A DNA stretch of 64,000 bases. It comes from Arsenophonus sp046530785 (GTDB lineage: Bacteria; Pseudomonadota; Gammaproteobacteria; Enterobacterales; Enterobacteriaceae). Where the stretch lies: assembly GCA_046530785.1 (NCBI GenBank), contig JBHEQT010000007.1, forward strand, positions 27,326 to 91,325, given 5' to 3'. The notes under the pieces are model-generated. The model was not told the origin of the DNA and did not search any database. It worked only from the letters and a program-made list of their open reading frames with translations. Each line of letters opens with the position of its first letter. Position 1 is the stretch's first letter. The translations under genes and the position numbers were made by a program. Below, in pieces: positions 30,675 through 44,029 of the stretch.

Positions 30675-30700
30675 AATTAGAGAAATATATTTCTCTAATT
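30675..30700. repeat. 26-bp perfect palindrome
   Basis: AATTAGAGAAATA followed directly by TATTTCTCTAATT: fully self-complementary with no loop. There is no adjoining gene. It can extrude as a cruciform or form a terminator-like RNA stem. Confidence 0.6.
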
Positions 30701-32652
30701 ACGAGAGATAAACTTTTAATCACTTTAAATCAAAAGTGATGATTATTTAACTTATTATTGTTCTAGAAACAATATATTTTATTTTCATCAAATTAAATAA
30801 GTTTAAAATTAGTGCTTTTCAGATAGATATACTTATAAAAAAAAATTAAATGAATATTCTTACATTCATTTTTTCTGTAATTTCTAAAAAAATTATTATC
30901 TAGTATTTAAGAAATAATCAAAATAGATTTTTTTATTAAATATGACTAAGGAATAATAACGTATAAATAAAAGTTATGCTAATATTTATTAAAAATCTAT
31001 GAAATATTAAAATTAGCTACTATTACAGCTATGATTATATTGATAATTATTTCGAATTTTGTTAATTCTTAGAAGTACAATTTCATAATTGATAAAATAT
31101 ATATTTCAAATAAAAACAGAGAAAATATACCCAATATTTTATTTATATAAAGTCTATATCGATAATTTTTATTATATCTAATAAATAGAAATAAAAACTG
31201 TAGTGATAGAGAACATTGTTATACTTTTCATTATTACTATTATTTTTGTAGAAAACGGGAATAGAAAAAATATTAAATTAAGAAAAAATAATAGGACAAA
31301 AATATCTCATGCAAGTTTCCTTGAAAAATATCAATACTATTAAATTGTACAGTTTTCTTTTTAATTATAAGTGTTCAATTTTATTGATAAATATTTATGA
31401 TTTTAAAAGAATTTAAAAAACCAGTAAAATACCTTTACTGAAATAGATAAAATAATTCAAGAATGTCGATTCTTATAAGTCTATTTTGTTCGAAAATAAC
31501 ACCATCTTTCTTATCTAAAAAAGTTAAAATTAAAAAATTATTGGTTAAATAGAGACTATCAACCCCTCCCAAAATAGTGGGGGTAATTTTAACAAGAAAA
31601 ATAAAAGATATATTTAAAAAATTTCATAAAGAAAACTAAAAAGAAATTTGTTATTATTTTAAATTTTAATAAAATGAATATTCATCATTGGGGGGGTGTT
31701 TAAACTTTTTAACGATCAATAATTAATAAAGTAATCACCATCATATTTATTTTAATCAATAATTTAATATAATTACTTATTTTAATAATTTTGAAAAAAA
31801 ATTCTTAAAATTTTTATTACTTAGTAAATTTTTAAAATAGTAGATTCTACTTTTAATAAATATTAAAAATCATCTATTTAAATCTCATATTATTGTCAGT
31901 TGACCTTTTATCTATATCTTTTATGGGATAAAAGATATTACTGGAATATTATCTATTATCTAATAGATTAAAGTGATATTTCATCCAATTTTTCTATTAA
32001 ATAATAGAAAGAATAATAGGCTTTAAATATCCATATTTGTAATAAATATATTAGATTTATCTTTTCAAAAATATATAATACAGCACATTTTAAAGCTCTG
32101 TTAAATATAGAGATTTCTTTATTGTATTGCAATGTATCAAATAAAGCAATGTATCTTGTAATACAGTAATAACAAAGTATTTATATAACTATGAAGTATT
32201 TCTGAAGTAATATTAATTGAAATATCAAACAAACTCCTCTGATTTCATACTTAAAACTATCAAGTAATCTAAATCTGAAAATTTTCTATCTTTTAGTAAG
32301 ATATGGACAAATAAGATTTTAGCTAGAACAATTAAAAGCGTTCCATATCATCGAATTTTCATCAACTAACAAATAAATCAAATTGAATTAATTGTTACTT
32401 TATATACCATTAATAGATAGCACTTGATAACCATCAAGTAATATTAGGTTACTACTTATTTATTTTCCAAGATACCACTTTCTGAAATAAATGATTATAA
32501 ATATCAGTATTTAAAATGATATCCTCATACTTTTTTGAGATAATATAAAAGATATGGTCATTATTATTATTGATTTTCTAAGAAAAATATTAATAAATTT
32601 AACAGTAATATATTGATTAATCTTATTAATTTCAGAAAAATTATTTACTATA

Positions 32653-32672
32653 AGTAGTATATATATACTACT
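32653..32672. repeat. 20-bp perfect palindrome
   Basis: AGTAGTATATATATACTACT is self-complementary. It lies about 490 bp upstream of metG in non-coding DNA. Confidence 0.5.
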
Positions 32673-33159
32673 GAAATAATTTTTAATATTATTTTTACAC
32701 GAAACTATTTTTCATAATTATGATTTCTATTATTTAATTAATAGCTTAAATATTCATTTTTCAAAAAATTGAATAACTAATTCACAATATGAAAAACATG
32801 ATCTAAACAATGTAAAATTGTATAATATTTTAATATACTCCCATATTTATTTCTCGATCTTATTATGGAAAATCTATCCAAAATTTCCGTGATTTATTGA
32901 ATTAAATCTTCCAGATTTTTATTTGAAGGATGATAAATTCACTACATCCTCCATTTTATTTTATAAATTTTATTAATAACTTAATCATTGTACTATACCA
33001 GAAAAGTAGTTAACTAAAAGAAATAGTAATAAAACAATATTTATTTATTAAAATTACGATAAAATGATGATAAATTATCTAGGTTTAATTTTAGAAAAGA
33101 AAGTTCCATTAATTAAAATTAAATTATTATTCAATTTTTATGGAAGTTAAATCTTAACT

Positions 33160-34830
33160 ATGTCGCAAATTGTAAAAAAACTCTTAGTGACTTGTGCATT
33201 ACCTTATGCTAACGGTTCAATTCACCTTGGTCATTTGTTAGAACATATCCAAGCTGATATTTGGGTACGTTATCAACGAATGCGAGGAAACCATGTTTAT
33301 TTTATCTGTGGCGATGATGCCCATGGCACACCAATCATGCTAAAAGCCCAGAAATTAGGTATAACTCCTGAGGAGATGATTAATAAAATAAGTAAAGAAC
33401 ATCAAGACGATCTTACTGACTTTGGTATCAGTTACGATAATTATCATTCAACTCATAGTATCGAAAATAAAATATTTTCTGAACAAATTTATTTTACATT
33501 AAAAAAGAACCGTTTTATTCAAAGAAAAATAATTTCCCAACTTTATGATCCTCAAAAAGGTATGTTTCTACCCGATCGTTTTGTTAAAGGTATTTGCCCA
33601 AAATGTCAAACTGCTGATCAATACGGTGATAATTGTGAACTCTGTGGTGCAATTTATAACTCAACGGAACTCATTAATCCCTATTCGGTAATTTCTGGTT
33701 CAACACCTGAAATACGTGAAACAATGCACTTTTTTTTTGATTTACCTGCATTTAGTAATATGTTAAAAACTTGGATACGATCAGGTGCTTTACAATCACA
33801 AGTAGCAAATAAAATGCAAGATTGGTTTGGGAATGGTTTAAATCAATGGGATATTACTCGTGATGCTCCTTATTTTGGTTTTGAAATTCCTAATGAACCT
33901 GGTAAATATTTTTACGTTTGGTTAGATGCACCTATTGCTTATATAGGAATATTTAAAAATCTATGCAAAAAAAAACCTAATATTGATTTTGATAGTTATT
34001 GGAATAAAAATTCCACTACAGAACTTTACCACTTTATCGGAAAAGATATTGCCTATTTCCATAGTCTATTTTGGCCAGCAATATTAGAAGGTATTGGTTA
34101 TCGTAAACCTACTAATATCTTCGTTCATGGTTATGTAACTATTAATGGTAAAAAAATGTCTAAATCACGAGGTACTTTTATTACTGCACGATCCTATTTA
34201 AATAATATAGATGCTGATTGTTTACGTTACTATTATGCCACCAAACTTTCTTCTAAAATTAATGATATTGATCTTAATTTAGAAGACTTTATTCATCGGA
34301 TAAATAGCGATATTGTTAATAAAGTAGTTAATATTGCAGCTCGCAATGTCGGATTTATCAATAAATACTTTCATGATAAATTATCATCGTATCTTGCGAA
34401 TCCTGAGCTTTACCAACAATTTGTTAATATGGAAAATAAAATTGCAAAAGAATTTTATTACCGTAGGTATAATAAAGTGATTCGTGAAATTATATTCCTT
34501 TCTGATCTTGCTAATCGTTATATCGATGAAAAAGCACCATGGTTAATTGTTAAGGAGAGAGGTCGCGAACAAGATTTACATGATATATGTTCTATGGGTA
34601 TTAACTTATTTCGCGTTTTAATGACTTATTTAAAACCTATATTACCTGGACTTACTGGTAGAACAGAAAGTTTTTTAAATATTTCTCTCAATTGGGATGA
34701 TATTAGAAACCCTTTATTAAATCATAAAATTACTCCATTTAAAACCTTATTCCAGAGAATTAAAATATATAATATAAACAATATGTTATCGACATCTAGT
34801 GAAAATATAAAAATGAAAAGAATGAAGTAA
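33160..34830 (+). CDS. metG: Methionine-tRNA ligase, short form without C-terminal tRNA-binding domain
   Basis: This class I synthetase charges initiator and elongator tRNA-Met. HLGH is at 22-25, the zinc knuckle is CPKC...CELC (about 145-160), and KMSKS lies near 335, followed by the anticodon-binding helical domain. The protein stops at 556 aa, whereas E. coli MetG has 677. The missing part is the EMAP-II/Trbp111-like domain that gives dimerisation and extra tRNA affinity. The E. coli enzyme truncated at about this point is known to be active, and Buchnera MetG is similarly short, so this is a reduced but probably working enzyme. The natural-looking divergent tail SSENIKMKRMK ends it. The ribosome binding site is weak. 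Confidence 0.95.
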   Translation: MSQIVKKLLVTCALPYANGSIHLGHLLEHIQADIWVRYQRMRGNHVYFICGDDAHGTPIMLKAQKLGITPEEMINKISKEHQDDLTDFGISYDNYHSTHSIENKIFSEQIYFTLKKNRFIQRKIISQLYDPQKGMFLPDRFVKGICPKCQTADQYGDNCELCGAIYNSTELINPYSVISGSTPEIRETMHFFFDLPAFSNMLKTWIRSGALQSQVANKMQDWFGNGLNQWDITRDAPYFGFEIPNEPGKYFYVWLDAPIAYIGIFKNLCKKKPNIDFDSYWNKNSTTELYHFIGKDIAYFHSLFWPAILEGIGYRKPTNIFVHGYVTINGKKMSKSRGTFITARSYLNNIDADCLRYYYATKLSSKINDIDLNLEDFIHRINSDIVNKVVNIAARNVGFINKYFHDKLSSYLANPELYQQFVNMENKIAKEFYYRRYNKVIREIIFLSDLANRYIDEKAPWLIVKERGREQDLHDICSMGINLFRVLMTYLKPILPGLTGRTESFLNISLNWDDIRNPLLNHKITPFKTLFQRIKIYNINNMLSTSSENIKMKRMK

Positions 34831-36574
34831 TCAAGAAAATTCAAGAATTCTTATTTCAAAATATAATCAGTTTTGATTACTTTAATAAAATAAAAATTAC
34901 TTATTTTCTATAATTAAGAAAGATGATTTAGTAGAGAAGATCTCTATAATCGAATAAAAACTACGATTAAATTTAGATGATAATAAAAGTGCAGAAAATT
35001 TTTTCTAATATTAATTCTTCTCATCTTGATCTTAAAGAACTAAGAGGACGATTAACTATAAAATCAATATTTATCTCCAAAAAATATAGTTTGATTTTTC
35101 TTAAAAATGTTACTAGAAACTAGGGTCTAGTAAAAAGTATTTATTATTACTTCCTAATTTTGATTCCAAAATGTCCATAAAATTAAAATAAATCAAGAAT
35201 AAAATATTAAATGATATATTAATAATAGTAACATTTTTATTTATGAATCTCATTCATTATATGAAAATAGCTTATTAATTATTGCGTTGCCTATATTAAA
35301 AATCATCTTTTTTATAAAATTAAAAGTAATTTTTAGAAACTATTTTTATTTTAGTGGAAATATTTATTATCTTTCTTATTTATTTAATCTATTACTAATA
35401 ATATTAAATTTAATTTAAATTTTTATCTTTTATTTTCTTAAAAATTTTCGAAAGAATATTAATTATATTTAGAAAAATGTATTTAGCTTGCGATTAAGTA
35501 ATACTCCTGTAATCAAAAAAAATGATCCACCTAGTTATCTACTTATTTGAAATCAAAGAAGTTATTTTATATTCCATAAGATATTAATAAAAACGAGTAA
35601 CAATGAATTCAGTAAAATCTACTTTGTTTGGGAGATAGATATTTTTAAATTTCTTTAGAAATTACCCCGAAATTATTAATTTTGAATAATTGAGGTCTTC
35701 TAACGATTTAAAATGATTTTGATAACATTATTTATCCACAAAATGAGAAAAACAATTAAGATCTGATTTTGATCGAGAGGGAGGGTATCATCCCTGAAAA
35801 TTTAAAATAATAATAATGGGACTTTTCTTTAAACTTGAATATTTTTAACATTTCTGTTATCAAGTGCAATAATTTCATTAATTTTCTCTATTTATTTAGA
35901 TATCTAGAAAAAATTGATCTGTATTAATCCTAGATTACTGGTTTTCAGATATGGTAAAATTAATAAATTAGTCAAACAAAATCTAAAATTTATTTGTTTT
36001 ATAGTGAATTTTACCAGTCAAGTTTTTAACGTATATTAATAAAGATAGATAGAGTAAGTTAATTGCAATTCTATCGTTGAATTTAATTATCTGTATCTTT
36101 TTCACTATTCTAATATAAAGAATAGAATACATATATTATTAAAATAATATAAGTTTCTTTTTAAAAAATTCGAAAATAAATTCGTTCTATTAAAATGGTT
36201 TATATAGGTAACTACCCATCTTTTCTATTAAAATTTCTTGAAATTAGTAAACTTTCTCAAAAATTTATTGAATTCATTAATGTGATTCAAAATGTAGATT
36301 TTATAAATCTATTTGAAAAGAGAAAATAATGAACTATTTTTTAATTCCATAATTTTATGTTATGCACATCTTTTATCTAGCTTCCTCTCGTGGAGAATAC
36401 GCTTTTTATAACCAATGTGATAAAAATTGGAGATATTCTTTGTTTCCCTATCTATTCTGGAAATTTTAAATGGAAATGGTTTTTTGTATATACTTGAATT
36501 ATTAACCATCTTGAACGCAATGCTCACAAAAAATAAAAATATAAAATATTTATATACCATTTATTTATTATAAG

Positions 36575-36594
36575 ATCTTCCTTTTAAGGAAGAT
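36575..36594. repeat. Inverted repeat, 9-bp stem
   Basis: ATCTTCCTT and AAGGAAGAT are separated by TT and followed by ATTTCTTTT on the plus strand, a terminator-like layout with no gene upstream. Confidence 0.5.
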
Positions 36595-39309
36595 ATTTCT
36601 TTTGTAGTAGGTAGTAGTATAATAAAGATATTAATCTTTTAGCTTGCTAATATTCTATAATTATTTATCATCTATATCTGGATAAATAAAAGGATATTAA
36701 ATAAATTATTCTAATTTAAAAATGAATATAATTATCATTATTTTGTTTTCTTTTCCTATCTGTAAAAATTTTTTATATAAAATTAGCATAATTATTTTTT
36801 CTTTCATAAAAAATAGAAAATATTTTTAAATTTAGAAAATTATCTAAGAATCATTACTAATAATATTTAGTATAATAATACTTAATATTTTTTAATTTCT
36901 TTAAAAAAATTAATTTTCTTAATCAGTTGAGTGTTAGTTAACTATTTTAAAATACTTTATTGATTTTAATTAATTATTTAGTATTGATTTACTGATAATA
37001 TTTTTTTGAAACTAATATCTAGCTATTTTCACTTTTTTATATCTTATTAGAAAGAGTGATTTTTTTTTAAAATTTATTCATTATGCAAACATTTGCATTA
37101 AAGTTTCTTCCAATCAGAAGTACATTATTATCTTTTATTTTATTGGTGTAATTTTATTACCCAATTACCACTGAAATATTTATTTCTTTATACATTGGTA
37201 AAAATTATAAAAATGATTTGCTTTTATACTATTAAAATCAAATTATAGAGAGATTTATATCTTATAATAATGTCGAAATTATCGTAATTTACTATTTAAT
37301 CTAGTGTAGTTTTATGTAAAAATAATTTTTATTTAAGTATAATTTTTAATCATTTATTATTTAATTTATTGCAAACAAAAGCTATTACTAGAAAATTAAA
37401 AATGGAAAATAGATACTCACCTATATCTCAACTAAAAATATAGGTATACCGTGGTAGCGCGAGATAAACTATGTTAAAAGTTTTATAATTATTTCATATT
37501 AATAACAGTTTTAATGGCATCTTATTGATTTCTTATTTTATTTTGCGTATTGTTATATCTTGCAAACTTACTTTTTTCTGATTATTAATAAAGTATTAAT
37601 TAACAATAAAATATTAATTAATAATAAATTTTCATAATAATAAATAACTTTATAGGACTTAGTTGATTTTTTATCTTCTTCTCTTTAAAAATAAAATAAG
37701 GAAATTTATTATTTATTTATTATTATAAATAGTATTATTGTTTAGTGTTTTAGGATTCAAATTATTAAATTGATTAAAAAATTTCTCTTTAATATTATAT
37801 CATAATTTTATGTGAGTAGAAATGTTTTTCAGATTTATTACTTAATAAATTCGGGATGAGTATCGATTCAAGAAGCTGTAAAATATTTAAAATAATAGAA
37901 AATAAAATATTTATTTATTAAAACTAAAAATTTATAATTATTTATTATAATAAACTGATCATTAAGTTCAGTGAATTTATCTCAAGCAATATATTGATTA
38001 TAAAAGTAAACTAGATTTTTTGATTTTTAAATATTTGATTTTATCATCTAAGCTAGTAAAAATATTTACAAAAATAAATTTACTTTAAATAAGAAATATT
38101 ATCTCAATAAATATTGAGTCATAAATGCAATATACAAAGTCCTATACTTTGTATATTATATTATAAAGATTATTAATATTCATTTGCGTGAAATTTTTCG
38201 AATTAATAGTATAATTCAATCTTTAAATATATTAAAAGTGAAAAACAATTTTTTGGGTTAATAAAAATTCATTTCTTTACCAATAAAAATTCAATAGATA
38301 TAAAAACATCTTTAAATTTATTCGTAAAATTAAATAATATCAACGAAGATAATTAATATATTTATTCCTTAAATAATACCATAAAGTATTCTATCAATTA
38401 TTGAGTAAAATATTTTAAAAAATTAAGAAAAGATAAATACTAATTAAGTTAAATCATCTCTGAGAGAAATTAAAATAATTTAAAATAACTAAACTAAAAA
38501 AAATAAATAATAAAATTATTCTACAAATTAATTCTTTAATAAAAATATAATTAAAACTAAGAAAAATATTCTTTATAGTAACATTTAATAATAAATACAT
38601 TTTATATTATAAAATAATAAGTTTTAATTTATATAAATATATCCAGAAACTTAAATAGAATAATAGATTAATTAATATTAATTATCAGAATTTTTTTAAT
38701 AAAAATAATTAAATATCAATAAGTTATATCGTTTAACAACAATAAAGATAGAGATAATAAAATAAAAAATGATTAAGTTAAATATCTAATTTTTATTATT
38801 TCGTTTTATTTTTAATTTAAATAGATTTCAAAATATTCTACCACTTGCAAAAAATATTTTTGTATTATTAATTCAGTCTAATATAAAAGGAGATCTAAAA
38901 TTTATCCATGTTATTTTAATATTAATTAATTCAGTAAAATAATCTACTTTTGAATAAAAATCGAAAGTTTAATAAAATAAATAAAACTGTAAAATAATTA
39001 AATTATATATCTAGTAATAAGTTTATTATTTAATATATAAGAATATTTAGATAAAAATTTATTTTTTTAATATATTTAAAAATATAAGAAAATATAAGAT
39101 CTCACTATATTTAAATTTAATTAAAATATAATATAAAAAATGTTAATTAACAAAATATATTTATTTATCACGATATAAGTATTATTTAAATATAATTTAA
39201 AGTTACATAAAGTAACGAACTAAAAATTATAAGAAATTTTTTTATATATATTTAAAATACAAAAAATTAGGTATTTTACCTATCGTATAATAAGTATCTA
39301 TACATTTTT

Positions 39310-39900
39310 TTAGTTAATGATATTAATCTTTAATGTCTACATAACGTATCTAATGATTGGGGATCAATGAATGACTGAATCAATCAACTAATTTTTTGGT
39401 TAAATATTATGTAATACCACCTGTGATTCGATTATCTTGTAAATATTAAAATATTAAAAATTCTCAAAAAGAAAACTTTTTACTACTATATAATTTATTT
39501 TATATCATTTTTAATAATGAAAATTTTTTAAAATTTAATTAAACAATAATCACAATAAAGAATTTTTTCATCAAATAAAACAAAAAATCATGCTTTTGCT
39601 TTTAATTATTCACGATTAATCAGACTTTAGTTTTATTTTCAATAAAAGAATAATATTTGCAATAAGTAATTTTTAGAAATGAAAGCTATAAAATATAAAC
39701 TAACTTATTAATTGATTCAATCAACGAATTTCTGATTAAAGAAATTTCTCAATTTATAACAAATAATAATTAGTTACTATCTGTTCTAAAGAAAAATTAA
39801 ATCTTTAAAAGATGATTTTTAAGTCTAAAATATTAGAGATATAAAAAGATTAATTCTAGAAAAATAATATATACTACTGATCGTGAAAACGATTCAATAC
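39310..39900. repeat. Direct repeat flanking folE, left copy
   Basis: This copy matches the stretch starting near 42190, in the same orientation about 2.9 kb away. 39438-39496 is identical over 59 bp to 42309-42367. The flanks also match: ATTAAT(C/T)TTTAATGTCTA with ATAACGTATCTAAT before it, and TTTAATTAAACAATAATCA after it. Weaker similarity goes on for some 300 bp more. No frame runs through it. It could be a decayed duplicated gene, mobile element ends, or a structured RNA pair. Confidence 0.75.
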
Positions 39901-40816
39901 ATAATATATGTAAATTAACTTCACATGAAGATAATTTTTATCCCAGATAAATTTTAAATGCTCTTTTGTTGCAATATCCAAAGTAAGTAAAAAATTAAAT
40001 TATCTAGTAAATAGTTTATTATATGAATATATAATTTCTTAACCATAAAGGTAAAATCTTATTTTTGATCAATCAAAGTATCAATAACGCTTATTTGTAT
40101 AATGAAACTGAAATATTCTAATAATATAGAAAAATGAATAAGTCCAAAACTAGAATAATCCCTTTGTTATTACTAATTATATCATAAAAGTAGGTGATAA
40201 AAGTGTAAATTCTGACGGATGGAATAGAAATCTTCTAAGAAGAATTTAATATAATATAAAATAAAATATGATTAATTAAAAATTTAAGTATCACATAAGA
40301 TGGAATATCGAATAGTTTTAAACTATGAAAATACAAGGTATGATATGAAGTTTTATCTTCAATAAAGAAATATTATCTTTATTAAAACGATTTTCTGATA
40401 GCGAGTCTAGATTGTTATTTTACCGTAAAGTATACAATGAACTAAAGGAATTAGAAATATTAATTCTTATAAAACTTCTTTTCCAGTATATTCTTCTCTT
40501 TTTACGAAACCCGTGAGAATAGAAAAATTACATATTCTGTTTTATTAAATTTATTAATTTTTATTAAATACTCATCCTAAAAAATTATTTTTTTATTTTT
40601 TAAAATAAGTTAACTAAATATTTAGCGTAATATTAAAAAAAATTAAATATATTAGATATTTATCTTGATGTTTCTAGTATGTAAAATAGATTTATATACG
40701 ATCATTTAGATAATATAAAGGAAAAATATATATCCAATAAATATATTAAAATTACGCTTTATCATAAAAAGATTTATTTAATCTATTTTTATTTATCTTC
40801 AATAATATAATATTAA

Positions 40817-41485
40817 TTATAATTCACGAAGACGTGAGACATTACGTAAAAATTCCTGTCTAGTATTTTGGCTAGTTTTAAATAAACCACCTAGAGAAGT
40901 TGTTATCGTACCGCTGCTTATATCACGAATCCCTCTAACTTTAACACAATAATGAACAGCATCAATCGAAACAGCAACATTACTTATTCCTAATAAATTT
41001 TGTAGTGTAATTAAAATTTGCTGTGTTAAACGTTCTTGAACTTGTGGCCGTTGAGAAAAAAATTGAACAATACGATTAATTTTTGATAAACCAATTATTT
41101 TATCCTTTGGAATATAAGCTACTGTAGCCTTACCATCAATAGTAACAAAATGATGCTCACAAATACTTGTTAAAGTAATATCACGAACCGTTACCATTTC
41201 GTCGAAATTCATTTTGTTCTCAATTAAAGTAATTTTAGGAAAATTATTATAATCAAGGCCTGAGAAAATTTCGTCAACATACATTTTAGCAACACGTTTA
41301 GGTGTTTCCGTCAAGCTATTATCTTTAAGATTAAGATTAAGTAAACGCATAATTTTACTCATATGCTCTTCAATCTCTTGTTTACGTTTATTTAATGAAT
41401 GATACTGAATACAAAGTGGGGTTTCAAGACCTAGATCTTCCAGTGCTTTACGAACAAGATACGCTTCTTGAGTTAGCAATGACAT
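40817..41485 (-). CDS. folE: GTP cyclohydrolase I
   Basis: This enzyme converts GTP to 7,8-dihydroneopterin triphosphate, the first step of folate (and queuosine precursor) synthesis; in E. coli it forms a homodecamer. The protein is 222 aa, like E. coli, and close to it. The zinc-binding CEHH is at 109-112 and the third ligand Cys lies in DAVHYCVKVRG. SQRPQVQERLTQQI and the end SLGGLFKTSQNTRQEFL are conserved. A longer frame starts 5 codons upstream at TTG, but GGAG lies 7-8 nt before the ATG at 41485 and homology agrees, so that start was chosen. It stands alone in a desert, flanked by the two copies of a direct repeat. Retention suggests folate is still made. Confidence 0.96.
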   Translation of the reverse strand: MSLLTQEAYLVRKALEDLGLETPLCIQYHSLNKRKQEIEEHMSKIMRLLNLNLKDNSLTETPKRVAKMYVDEIFSGLDYNNFPKITLIENKMNFDEMVTVRDITLTSICEHHFVTIDGKATVAYIPKDKIIGLSKINRIVQFFSQRPQVQERLTQQILITLQNLLGISNVAVSIDAVHYCVKVRGIRDISSGTITTSLGGLFKTSQNTRQEFLRNVSRLREL

Positions 41486-42189
41486 GCATTTCTCCAACAA
41501 TAAAATTCAATATTTATCTAACGATATAGAGGTATAACTTAACAAGTTGATAGAATTATCTCATTACAATAATCTATTCTAAGAAATTATTTTCTATCTT
41601 GCTAATTTTTATATTATAGTCATTATTTTTTATTTTTATTTTATATTTATTCATATAAAACATTTATTCATGTTTAAGTAATTTTATTTATTAAAAATAT
41701 TTTTATATTTACCTTTAGCAAAAAGATTAACTTTTTTATAAAAAAGAGTTTTATGGTTAAAAATTTTTCAAATAAAATATAGTAAATAAGATGTTATTAT
41801 TTTTTATAAACTTATATTTGTTATTAAACTGTATTTGCTACTAGAAAAACATATTCTAATTGTTAAATTATTTTAAGTATAATATATAATATATTTAATA
41901 TTATAATATTATAACGATTCTCGAATACAAGACATAAAATCATGTTACACATAATATGATTTTGTTATAATCTCAAACTTATTTGATTCATTTTGAACTT
42001 AATTTTTTATATAAAATATAATCATTAAGTAAAAGAACTTGTTATTTAGTCAATTATTTTTCTAGATATAAAAAGATTATTAAAAAAATACAATTTATTT
42101 AATTTTCTTAATTAATCAAAAAAATAGATCTTAAAGAGCCTAGATTAACTTCTCTAAACACTAAAATAAATATTTTATATATTTTCTGA

Positions 42190-42830
42190 ATCAATGATAT
42201 TAATTTTTAATGTCTATATAACGTATCTAATACTGGAATCAATGCACGACTGAATCGTCAATTAATTTTTTATTAAATATCACATTACAGATGTGATTTC
42301 GATCATCCTGTAAATATTAAAATATTAAAAATTCTCAAAAAGAAAACTTTTTACTACTATATAATTTTATTTGATATTATTTTTAATAATGAAAATTTTT
42401 TTAAATTTAATTAAACAATAATCATGATAAAGAAATTTGCTAACCATAAAATAAAAATAATTATACTTAGTTATATTTTTAATTATTTATTATTAATCAT
42501 AACTCAATTTTATTGAAAATAAAAATAAAAAACTTTTAAAAATAAACTAATATAGAAAATAGAATTAAAAATTACAAATCAGTTTTATTAATTAATACAA
42601 TTAAAGAATTATCAATTAGAGTGATTTCTCATTTTATAATAGGATTATAGTCATTATATTCTACTCTATTCTATTTTAGAAAGAAATTAAACTTTCAAAA
42701 GAAAATACAAATTCTTTATTTTGATAGGATATTAAAAGATATAGAAGATCTTAATTTTAAAAAAACATTGGGTATATATTACTATATATCTTGTGCAGGT
42801 AATTCAATTCTCGTTTATCTGAATTAATTT
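42190..42830. repeat. Direct repeat flanking folE, right copy
   Basis: This is the partner of the copy near 39310, with the 59-bp identical block at 42309-42367. It starts with GATATTAATTTTTAATGTC and runs into a longer, diverged stretch with shared words such as GATTTCTCA/GAAATTTCTCA and AAATTAAACTTTCAAAAG against AAATTAAATCTTTAAAAG. Confidence 0.75.
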
Positions 42831-44029
42831 TAAAAGAAAGATCAAATCTTCTTCGAAATAAAACTAAATACGATATGAAATAAGAAGAGTAATCATTAAA
42901 ATTAAATGATATATTATAAAAATAATTTATCTTATAATATAAATTATAGAAGTTACCAAGTAATTATTAATTATAAAGAATAAATATTTTTTTATCTTTT
43001 CACTAAGTGAAATTACTTATATTAATTATTCATATACTCTAAAAATAAAATGTTTTCTAACAGAATAGAAAAATAAATAACTTCATACTAAAATAAATCA
43101 GTACCATTCATTCTACTAGAATTTAACCGTCAGAAATAAAAAGATTTTAATAAAAATGAATATCTAAAAAATTTTAGATATGAAATCATATGTGATAAAT
43201 TTTAGGTACTTTGGTATTTATTAACAGATAGAAGAGAATATCAAGTTATTTTTAAACAATTGAAAAGTTTTGGATATAACGTTGAATATTGAATGTGAAT
43301 GAAAAATTGCAAATTTTTATTAAAAGAATTAATAATAAACAAGTAAGGATTTGTATATCAGAATTGATTGTATCACAATAAATTGAATGGGATTTAAATG
43401 ATAATCTTCGCAAAGCTCTTCTAGAGCATTTCTCGATCATAAAAAGAACATTGAAAAAATACACCTTTTTTATTAGTTTTATCGATTAGTATTAAAGTAC
43501 TATAAAGTTACTATCTGATTTCCCCTCATTGAAGGAATCATCAAATTTTTAATATAAATATCAGAGAAGAATAAGTATCTAAAGACATATTTATTTTACG
43601 GCAAAAATAAAAGATTATTTAATATAAGTGCTATTTTAACTTTAGTAGTAAAGTTGTTGTTCGTTATTATCTCATATAATTCATCTCTTACCTTGTTAAA
43701 ACTCCTCCTTTAAATAGAAAGAGGAGAATAGATTATTTATCTAACATCCTAAGATCGTAACCATTAATATAAGAAATTCGTAATACCTCGAATATTAATC
43801 TGTGGTAGAAAACTAATAAGTATCAAAAAATATTTTTGTTGATTCTCTTAATTATTTTTCATATAAAATTTATAAAATCTATAAACACAATACTAAAAGG
43901 GTTCTAAAGAACTTAGGAGTTTTAAAGATACTAAAAGGAGTTAACAATAGAAAAGGTATATATTCTTTTAACTTTGATTGAATTAGAAATAAATTACTTA
44001 TACTGTTATAGATAAAATTTGGATATCAT

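Larger units (their letters stand above)
29492..33159. other. 3.7-kb gene desert between dcd and metG
   Basis: No supported gene. Notable bits are a 26-bp perfect palindrome (30675-30700), a 20-bp palindrome (32653-32672), a G-rich/C-rich hairpin ACCCC...GGGGT (about 31562-31587) and a lone G8-type run near 31688. By the E. coli map, the genes between dcd and metG have been lost here. Confidence 0.55.
34831..40816. other. 6-kb gene desert between metG and folE
   Basis: No supported gene. A weak hairpin just after metG (TAATCA/TGATTA near 34865-34880, then CTTTAAT) may end its transcript. A perfect hairpin lies at 36575-36594. The left copy of the folE-flanking repeat starts near 39310. The 66-codon frame at 36360-36560 is not supported. 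An isolated G+C-richer patch (ACCGTGGTAGCGCGAG, about 37447) is unexplained. Confidence 0.55.

Noticed and set aside
36360..36560. 66-codon minus-strand open frame
   Set aside because: No recognisable motif or ribosome binding site; the hydrophobic start is typical of AT-rich noise.
37440..37475. ACCGTGGTAGCGCGAG patch
   Set aside because: Too short to assign; neither a tRNA arm nor a coding frame extends from it.
43252..43464. 70-codon minus-strand open frame
   Set aside because: A basic patch (SRRALRRLSFKSHS) caught the eye, but there is no family match, no ribosome binding site and the rest is Ile/Leu-rich noise.
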